A stretch of 64,000 bases of DNA from Bisporella sp. PMI_857 (Eukaryota > Ascomycota > Leotiomycetes > Helotiales > Helotiaceae): the NCBI GenBank assembly GCA_021307315.1, contig JAJSPD010000071.1:167416-231415 (forward strand), written 5' to 3'. Position 1 is the first letter of the stretch. The number at the start of each line of letters is the position of its first letter. Both the position numbers and the translations under genes were made by a program. The notes under the pieces are model-generated. The model worked only from the letters and a program-made list of their open reading frames with translations, was not told the DNA's origin and did no database searches. This document shows, piece after piece, positions 55,780-64,000 of the stretch.

Positions 55780-57661
55780 ATGGCCACTTTTGTAGAGTCA
55801 TCAAAACCATACAACAGTTATTTCGTAGAAGAGAAAGATTTGAAATATGTCCCGCCATATCTGAGAGATGTCCCTGAAACCAACGAGCAGGTGAAATGTG
55901 TGACGAAAGGCATATGGCCAAAATGGGTTAGCGGTACTCTCATGAGGTATGAACAACTCGATATGGTTGAGCAGCCATCTGTACTCACAATTTTCAGGGT
56001 AGGTAATGGAAGAATGACCATTCCGCTTTCCGACGACGGATCCAAACCTTCGGCTGTTTTGCAGCATTTTTTTGATGGGCTAGGGATGTTACACAAATTC
56101 AGCTTCATTAACGGCGAGGTAAAGTACCAGAGCCGTCTTACCTCTGCTGGAGTATTGCGAGCTGCCAAAAAGAATGGCTACGTTTCCACGACGATGTTTG
56201 GGCTCAATGCCAACACCCCTTTGTATAGAGCTCAAGATCCTTGCCAGGCATTGCTCGGAGCACAGGTAAGTTTTTGAATATCCCCGAAGCATCGGGTTAA
56301 GGACACATACTAATACCGATAAGCAATCTATATGGTCTCCCCATGGAGATGTTGAGCCGGATGAAGGCAATATAAATGTGGTACCACGCAGAGGAATATA
56401 TTTACCTAAAGACAATAATCCCCTCTCTCGCGGTGTGCCATCGGATAATCCTGCAACTGACGAAATCCTTGTCGGGACAGATTTCAACATGCTTCAGGTC
56501 TGTGATGCAGCAACTTTAGAGCCCAAAAGAATGATCACTTACGCTGCTATTGATCCCGAGCTTGCAGGTTTCGGCATCTGTTCTCATCCGCCAAAAGACC
56601 GTAAATTGGGTACTAATTACAATTACCTAATTTCCGCCGAGGGGGTAATGTCTGTATTTGCTCTCAACACGAATTGTAATCCCACAAAGTTGTTGTGGAA
56701 AACAGCCTTGCCATGTCCACCTTGCTATATTCACTCTTTAGCTATGACCCAAAATTATGTAGTTTTTATCCGCAACGTAAGAGCTTCCATTTTCTTAGCT
56801 AAGTTGCGAATACATGCTGACTCCATATAGCCTTTCCATATGGACGTCACGGACACAACGAAGCCCCTTCTGGAGGCAATGGTCTATGAAGCGGATGTCA
56901 AGACCAAGTTTTTTGTGCTTCGAAAAGCTGATGGGGGGCTGATTGCTGAATATGAAGCCCCGAATTTTATGTTCTTCCACTCAGTAAATGGATATGACTT
57001 TGTCGATGAAAGTGGCAATGTCAACATATATATCGACCTTTGCAGCTATGTCAGTGGCCATGGGCCATATAACGAATATAGTATAAGCAACATTATCGAT
57101 CCTGCAGCTCCTTTCATGGATGGAACTCTCATAAGATACGAACTTGCAGCAATTAACAAAGCCACCCTCGCAAAAATAGAGCGGGTAACGGTCGCCCAAG
57201 CAATCGAGGGGGTAGCAATGGAGTTGCCAAGAATCAGGAAAGACATGTCAATGAAGCCAGGCTATCGGTATGTATATGCTACAGGAGGAAATGGAGGAGC
57301 TAGTCCAGGCACGGAGGTACCGATCGGGAGATTTGGTACAGGGATAAAGGTAGTCCAAGCGGCATTTTTCGGGAGCATAGCGAAGACAGATTGGCTCACC
57401 GGAAAATTCATCAAGTGGCAGCCTGAGGACGGCGAGAGCTGTCCTTGTGAGCCTATTTTTGTCGCAAACCCTAATGGGACTGAGGAAGATGATGGAGTTG
57501 TCCTAACTATTGTTATTAATCGAAAGGGGACGAAGAGCATACTTATTGCACTCGACGGAAAGGACTTGAAGGAAGTTGCAAGGGCTGACATGCCTCAAGT
57601 TTATGCTCTTGGGCCCCATGGATCATTTATTGAGGGCGAAGGTATGTATTATGGCCCATAG
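55780..57661 (+). CDS. Carotenoid/stilbene cleavage oxygenase
   Basis: A non-heme iron dioxygenase of the RPE65/lignostilbene dioxygenase family. Exons 55780-55946, 55998-56265, 56324-56776 and 56831-57661 give 572 aa. The first intron is 51 nt, in frame and stop-free; removing it restores SGTLMRVGNGRMTIP, matching the family SGTLYRxGPGR region. Four iron-ligand histidines are in place: His233 (CSHPPKD), His282 (YIHSLAMTQNYVVF), His346 (FFHSVNGYD) and His559 (GPHGSF), with family-like spacing. Fungal members include stilbene oxygenases that cut resveratrol-type compounds into two aromatic aldehydes, and carotenoid cleavage enzymes such as those giving retinal or apocarotenoids. No carotenoid biosynthesis gene is present here, whereas aldehyde dehydrogenase and benzoate-type enzymes are near, so the stilbene role is favoured. 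Confidence 0.9.
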
Positions 57662-58133
57662 ATTTAACTAGGGGCAGCCAGTTAGTTCGAAATAAATGAC
57701 GAGGCCTATAATTAAAAGGATATAGGGTATCAACAGATGTCACCAGTTACTTTTGTAGCGAAAGAGATTTCAAAGAGGTCCTCTTGCATAATCCTCTTTT
57801 CAATTCCCTGTATTGCCCCTTATGTCTAAGTTGAATAAATAAGTAAACTCTAAATCTCCACATAAAACTGTGGTTGGAGCCAAGCAAGGCTTGTAATATA
57901 GATCGCGTGGAAGCTAGCGGGTTTGTTCTTGAGTAAGGACACCAATAGTAAAACTTCATTTAGATCAAAGCTCCACATCTCCAAGAGCACGCCAAGAATA
58001 TAAATCAGAGATAAACGAAATAACTACAATCCAGCCCCTTCAAACTACACCAAAAGTGACCAATTGTTCCAAACCACATACAGAAGTTCAGTCAACCGCA
58101 TCCAAACCAATGTTGAGGGCAGTTTGTGGGCAT
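57662..58133. other. Convergent intergenic region
   Basis: 3' flanks of the oxygenase and the small secreted protein gene. No gene or repeat seen. Confidence 0.5.
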
Positions 58134-58560
58134 CTAGCACGAGCCACGGTTGGGATCAGCCCTAAATATGTTAGATTCGAAAAATTCTCAGATGAGTGGA
58201 AGATGCTCACTTGAAATACCACTGCAATTCTGGATAAGTCCTTTCGCCGCCGTATGTACAACCAATCTCCCTTGCCAAAAAGTCGTAGCATCCATTTGGA
58301 TCCATCCATTGAGACCCGTCCCGCTTAAGGTTTTGAATTTCGAAGTTATATCGTACCGACCCTTGATCCAAGCAGTATTGCCGCACCTCACCTGGTCCAT
58401 AGGTGCCAGCCATGTGAGGAGCTGCAATTTGGCATGTTGTGCGAAGACGGCTCATTGCGTTTGCGGAATCGCCCACCTCTCCGCCGGTATAGCACCCAGC
58501 ATGAACAGCAGGGTTGAAGAAAGCGAGGATGATGACGGCCGAGGTATGAAAGAACTTCAT
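58134..58560 (-). CDS. Small cysteine-rich secreted protein (effector-like family)
   Basis: Exons (transcript order) 58560-58211 and 58161-58134 give 125 aa. A signal peptide (MKFFHTSAVIILAFFNPAVHA) is followed by a mature part with six cysteines, enough for three disulfides. The order AGCYTGGEVGD, then YGPGEVRQYC, then NFEIQNL, then NGCYDFLAREIGCTYGGE, then WYFKADPNRGSC is a pattern common to a family of secreted proteins in plant-associated ascomycetes. The last exon is only nine codons and includes the final Cys. Its biochemical role is unknown; secretion is likely. Confidence 0.85.
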
Positions 58561-61500
58561 GATGTCTGGAGAAGTGCTATCAGGGTTATATTTGAAGAGT
58601 GGAAAGTTTAGAGTATGTCGAACCTGAGAGATGCTATGGAAGAAGTGGTCGCAATAGGTAGGCGGCCATACCGGTCCTTCTTATAGCTTCTGAGCTGGAT
58701 TGCCTAGAGTCTGATAGAGTATAGTTTACGACCCGCAGATTTCAACAGGCAACATCAATTGTTGGCATCTATGATACTCCACCAACAATCGTTTAATCAC
58801 CGCTATTACTGGAGGAGACGCCGACAGGTTGTTCAAGTCGATATGCCCCATTCCAAAAACGGTTAATCTAGTGATATGCTCCGAGCACCCTTCTAGAGCC
58901 CCCAGCCCGTCTTATTAACCATATGAGTAAAAGTGTAGTCTTTTCTAAGCAGGATATCCATGTGTGATTGTTGGCATCAGGTGCATGATCATTTAACCTT
59001 TCCATCCATCAGCTGAGTCCGTCAGTAGCACTCTCTGTTTAGCTACCCCGATGTTGATATAGAAGGGTATAATTCAGCACAACTGTTTGATGTAAACTAC
59101 CTGTAACGGCGGCTTACTATTTCTGGGACAGACTTGATTCAGAAGAGTATGGGTGGAAATAGGGATATTGGGGATTCGGTGAGTGCAATGGTTATCGTGA
59201 AGACAGTTATCAATATACAAAGTAATCATTTCGCTTGAGCTCTACCTAAATAAAGATTCTATTCTTATGTAGAATCCTGCCTGCCCATGGGCTTTCCAGG
59301 GCCTCCAAGACCATCCGCTGAGATTTATCATATAATATGGCGTGCTCTTGGATGCGAGGAACCAAGCCCTCGATTAATGCAGTTCCATTTTAATGGAGAT
59401 TTTATATCACACATCCAAAGCCTAATGGTAAATATCAATAAAAAGAAGTCCTTAAGAGGATATTATCTTATCAGGGTATTGTCTCTTCTCCGTCGAGGAT
59501 ATATTTTATCCCGACACCCAAAGAATAATGGTATGGTCCTTAAGCTCAAATTTCCGGTAGGATACGTTTAGGGTAAGACTTGTTCAAACACACTGCCGGG
59601 GCTTCCCTCGAGACTTTTTTCTTTTATGCTAACGATTATAGGAAGTGTTTACGTACGAACGCCTAATGGCAGACTCAATGATCAGCCGTGAAACCCCAAA
59701 GCCGGCCACCTATTTTGGTCTAGTAGTCCTTGAAATCTTGCTCATTGTCATTCCCTTCTGCTTTGAACTTATTTTTGGCCCCTAGTCAAGTGTATATACA
59801 TATCTCTTATCCAGACGACTGTGCTTCAAGTACGATGCTGCAATAGAGGCCTATCAGTCCAGTAACCCCCAGGGAATCTTATAAGAGGGAATACTACTTC
59901 ATGACCTCTCCGTACCTCGCTTTTGGTGGTTAGAATCATTCACGCCATCCAACAGCGCAAGTTAACATTAACCCTGGCAATGAAAATCATGTGGTCAAGG
60001 TGCATGTATCAGCAATTACATCTCTGGCCACCAACTAACACAAATTTGCCATGTTTCTGGGGGGTTCAGGTTTGCAGCTGTTGTGCCGCACGGGCATGCC
60101 ATAATTTCCTATCGGATTCAGAAAAATTTAATCGCTGCCAACGAGTCATAAGGAGCTAGGTGTAGAAAGCGCGACACGCCTGTCATTTTTCTATGGATGC
60201 CCCGGGCTCCAAGTTATGATCAATTTCTTCACTGCTCTCCCTGACGCGCAACCGACTCGAGAAGCAAAAACGTCGAACGCTGCAGATGTGCTGCAGATTC
60301 CCGTGCTGTGTCGTATTAATGTGTCGTTGAGTTGGATTCGAGGTATTAATAAGGGAGGTGGTTGGCTGGATCCTCAATAAAAGATATGTTTGGTTACCGA
60401 CGGTGTGGTTGAGTGTTTGATCGTTCCCGCCAAGTATAACTTGGCTGTGAGACTGACAGCTCTACCAAGGACCCCTCGTTGCCTCTGCTGATCAGCCAGT
60501 AGGTGCATTGAACAGATAAAGAATTCATGATGAAAATAGATGCTTAAGTGAATATAAAGGGCATGCTTTGAGGAAACGCCTCACTACTCAAGACTTTGTG
60601 GTGATACAAAGTATTCGGGATATTATATCAGTATATCAAGAATCGGCAACAAGCGTCGCCGTCAATTCCGGGGAACGATCCGACCCATGTCCGTCAGATA
60701 GTGTCCAACAATGTAGGTGCGCATTGGCAAAAGCATAGTACATTTGTAAGGCCATTCAGAGCTTCAAGTACGCCAACGGTTGGTGGCACGTGTACTTCGT
60801 TACCAAAAGAATGGTCGTATAACAGAAATTAATTCCCCTGTTTTGGCATTGTAAGAGATGATCTCCTATCACTGCTTAGCCGAGTTCGTACATATATATG
60901 CTCAGATTTACTTCTGAACAAGCCTAAAAGCCTGATATCAAAGGATGGTCCTTTGGTAGGAAGGATTGGAAGCTTTTGACTTTGCGCTAAAATAACTAGT
61001 TGGTCCAGGATATGGCCAAGGATAGGTGCCTGAAGGTTACACCTTTAAACGCAGCTGCTCAGCTAAATATGTGACTGCAGATCATTTATGCAAGACCGCC
61101 TCCGACAGCCTCTTAATTTTATATCCCGCATACTCGTATAGTACCATTGAACCTCAGGTGATTTGGGGTCTTTGCCTATTCTTCATAGATTCCACTTCAA
61201 GAGGCACTTAATAACATAGCTAGGCACGAAGTTAGTCTTAGTTTGTTACCGGAAGTATGCTGGAGGCGCCTAGTCACCCAGTTAATCTAAGGTCCCCTAG
61301 ATTAGCTCTTGGCTAGTTTTCCGTCCATGCATGCACAGGAATAATGGTACAAGACGAAGAATCTTACTTGAGACACTTACAGCGGCGAATGAAATCCTAC
61401 TCCTTGTTGGATTTTTAAGTTCGACGCGTGAGTGCCAACACGACGCACTTCCTCCTTGGACTTAGTTGTCAACATTGCCCTGGAAAACCTAGATTCACGA

Positions 61501-61650
61501 ATGATCGATCCAAATTGTCTTGATAGATATCGCAAGTTTGTGAATGTTCTACGCACTTTGGCAACAACAAATCCCACCTGCAATTGTCGACTACTTCTGA
61601 GCGTCAAATATGAGAAAGTTGACAGTTGGAACATACGGCCAACTTATAGA
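58561..61650. other. Gene-poor stretch
   Basis: About 3.1 kb. An ATG frame at 59287-59571 (MGFPGPPRPSAEIYHIIWRA, 94 aa) and a 39-codon frame near 59670 with one membrane helix (YFGLVVLEILLIVIPFCFELI) are the only coding-like pieces; neither resembles a known family and they could be decayed exons. The rest, including the promoter of the next gene, holds nothing I can support. An open frame continues upstream of the next gene's ATG to about 61432 but without an ATG. Confidence 0.4.
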
Positions 61651-63785
61651 ATGGAGGACAGTGTAAATTCTAACCTGGTTATTCCACCTTATACTCCTAC
61701 TAACTATCAAAGACTATGGATTCCATTTTTTGTAGCGGCAGTTCTAAGTGCCAAAAGATTGGTGATGTCTGAGTTCCGTAAGTCTATTGAAACTTCATCC
61801 TCAGCTTATCAGCACAGAAGTTGCCTTACTAACTTGTGTCTAGACTATCGTTCGTACCTTTATCCACCTTTTTACCTCGAAGCTGATAATTGCACAGCGG
61901 CCTCTCTAAGTTTCATGTGCTTTGCCATGTGGCTAATGATCTATACTATAATCTATCTGGGTTCTAAGGTCTCGACGACAGAGACCCAGCCAGAATGGAA
62001 AAAGCAGCACCGTTACAATGTGGAAATATCATCCAAATGGTTACTGGGCTCAAGAGTTACCGCAGCGATAGCGGCAGCTGGTTCATTTCTGTTGCTCATG
62101 GAAGCTATTCTGCACACACCCAATCTATATAGTATTATCATGCTATGGGTAAGTAGCTTTGGCTTGTTGACCGTAGCAATTTCCCGCTGATGGATCTATA
62201 GCCCATGATCTTTGCAATAGAAGCAATAGTGGTTTTCATGATTGAGTGGAAATCAATAGAAGCGAAGGTCCCTTGGGAGTCAATCATTATTACCTGCGTC
62301 TCTAGCATTGGGTTTTTTAATGACTATCGTCTTATGGTGCCTGGGATTATGTGCAGCATCACTGGAATCCTGCTGGCCGGCGTTTCCAAGGCACTATTGA
62401 CTCTGTTACCAGGCGTCAGCAACAATATCGAACTTACACTACTTTCAAGCCGCTTCTTTTCAATGACAAGGTCAACCCATGCATTAGTTGCAGTTTCGAC
62501 AATGGCTGGGTTACTGTTTAGTTTGGCATCTATGAGCTTCCTTGAGCAATTGCATACAATCAAGATTAAGTCTAACTTCAGTTTGATCTTTGCCAATTTA
62601 ATATCTACCATGGGAGCAGGCTACTTCAGCTCGTTCCTTAGCTCCAGTATCCCAATAGCGATGTCTAGGTTTATCCCATTATTAATTTCCAGCTGTATTA
62701 TTTTTGTTGTATCGTTGCTTTGGACACCAGCTATTGTCTCGTGGCTCCAGGTAGCTACGTACCTCATTTCAATAACTTGTACGTTAGGATTTAGCAGCAC
62801 GACTTCAAAAGCACCATTTGAGCTGCGGCAAACATCGAGCATCCCTCAAATATTCCGTAAAGAAAACAAAATTCTGACTGTTGTGGCTCTCTCTATATCG
62901 GTACTTGTCATATCATGGATAGTTTCCGTCCTCTCTTCTTGGAATATCGACCTGATTGCCCCAGCTCAACCGACAAACTTTGATGCATATACGAGTAACT
63001 CGTCGCGATTTGAAATTGTCGTTGCTATGTATGATGAGGATTTGAAATCTGTTAAAGCAATGCTTCAGTCAATCGTCGCGACCCAGTTCATATCCTCCAT
63101 ACAGCCAACTGTCACTATTTATTCGAAACAACCCGACGTCGACTTGGAGCATCTTAGAAAAGCAATAGGTGCAGATGTGGTTCGCAGTCTGCCAAATCGA
63201 GGCCGAGAAGGCGGCACATATCTCTACCATATTGTGAACAACTGGGACAATCTGGCGGAGCAAACTCTCTTCATCCAAGCACATGCCCACAATATGCGGG
63301 AGCTCATCCCAAGACTCAACAGATATCTAGTTCCAAATACTGGGATGCTAAGCCTGGGATTTGCAGGTGTGTCATGCAACTGCAATACATGTACTGATCG
63401 ATGGGGTTGGGAGGACAACTGGAAGATGGTTCCTGCTCTTTATAATAAAATATACAACCAGAGTTGTGAGCCGGAGACTTCGATCTTACTTTCTTATAAA
63501 GGTCAATTTGTGGCAAGTGGGAGACGGGTCAGGGGGGTTCGGAGGACGATCTACAAAGAGTTGCTAGATGCGATCACGAGTGAGAAAGGTTGGAGTCACG
63601 ATGACAGAATGGCAGGCCATAAGGAGTCTGCGGATAATCCGTATTTTGGTTTCACAATGGAAAGAATCTGGAGTTTGTTGATGCAGTGTGCTACTGATGG
63701 GAGGATTGCGGCTCGTTGCCCGAGTCTATTGAGTGGGGAACGACTGGGGGGGCAAGTTGGAGACTGTCAATGCTTAGATTCTTGA
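61651..63785 (+). CDS. Multi-pass membrane protein with C-terminal DUF3431 domain
   Basis: Exons 61651-61777, 61844-62148 and 62202-63785 give 671 aa. The start is the first ATG in a frame that is open farther upstream, so a missing 5' exon is possible. The first about 420 residues contain roughly ten hydrophobic helices (WIPFFVAAVLSA, FMCFAMWLMIYTIIYLG, AAIAAAGSFLLLMEAI and others). The C-terminal about 250 residues are a DUF3431 domain: RFEIVVAMYDEDL, then LPNRGREGGTYLYHIVNNW, then TLFIQAHAHN, then GMLSLGF, then GQFVASGRRVR, then ENPYFGFTMERIW-type DNPYFGFTMERIW. DUF3431 is glycosyltransferase-like in fold and usually stands alone with one membrane anchor. This fusion or association with many helices is less usual. 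Function is unknown. Confidence 0.85.
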
Positions 63786-64000
63786 CAATTAGGGTATTTG
63801 GCAAACTCTATTGCAATTAGAACTGAAATTATATTGCTAGTATAGCGGAAATACGTCCAATTTGCTTAAATATTCGCGGCGATAATTGTGTATCGACGTT
63901 GATGCCCGAGGTGACGCCTGGCGGAGCTGAGGTGTCAAACAGATAGATTTTAGGTGATCTTATCACAGAATAGGTTGTAGAATAGGGCATACGAATTTGA
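63786..64000. other. 3' flank at window end
   Basis: Short downstream sequence with no gene seen. Confidence 0.5.

Noticed and set aside
55780..57661. Interpretation of the cleavage oxygenase as part of a carotenoid/retinal gene cluster
   Set aside because: No phytoene synthase/cyclase, phytoene desaturase or opsin gene is nearby; aromatic-metabolism genes are. Kept only as an alternative.

Overview
This is a gene-rich piece of a filamentous ascomycete (Pezizomycotina) nuclear genome. The evidence is short spliceosomal introns (mostly 42-98 nt, with GTRNGT donors and CTNAY-like branch sites), Zn2Cys6 transcription factors, Dal5-type MFS transporters, a DUF3431 protein, a fungal cysteine-rich secreted protein and a Tad-like LINE. 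I see no tRNA, rRNA or CRISPR array. The species cannot be named from the sequence alone. Gene models were built by hand from splice signals, phase consistency and family similarity. All exon sums are multiples of three.

Layout. 1-9.7 kb: an adenylation-domain-only NRPS-like protein, a GH6 cellobiohydrolase homologue that has lost its catalytic acid, a decayed CorA-like gene, and a JmjC-type protein with a cysteine-rich tail. 9.7-16.5 kb: a gene-poor stretch with a 97-bp 5'-truncated LINE tail, a Zn2Cys6 regulator, and a LINE copy that keeps an intact gag ORF and the 3' tail but has lost the reverse transcriptase. Both LINE copies have visible target-site duplications. 16.9-27.8 kb: housekeeping-type metabolism: succinyl-CoA:3-ketoacid CoA transferase, an AhpD-like protein, a Dal5-type permease, a phospholipase D and a peroxisomal D-amino-acid oxidase. 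27.8-32.6 kb: an AT-rich, gene-poor stretch with a 19-base poly-C run. At 32.6 kb is a secreted glycosidase-like gene with a frameshift in a G7 run.

33.7-57.7 kb is the most interesting part. It looks like a catabolic gene cluster for plant aromatics: a Zn2Cys6 regulator, a Dal5-type permease, an isocitrate-lyase/PEP-mutase family lyase, a salicylate-hydroxylase-like FAD monooxygenase, gentisate 1,2-dioxygenase, a fumarylacetoacetate-hydrolase-family enzyme, an aldehyde dehydrogenase, a second Zn2Cys6 regulator, a DHA1-type exporter and a carotenoid/stilbene cleavage oxygenase. A coherent reading is: cleave a stilbene double bond to aromatic aldehydes, oxidise them to benzoates, hydroxylate to gentisate, open the ring, hydrolyse the product to central metabolites. 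The enzyme genes are arranged as divergent pairs with short shared promoters. A MITE-like inverted-repeat element and a 738-bp palindrome flank the second regulator.

58-64 kb holds a small cysteine-rich secreted protein (effector-like family), another gene-poor stretch, and a large multi-pass membrane protein ending in a DUF3431 domain.
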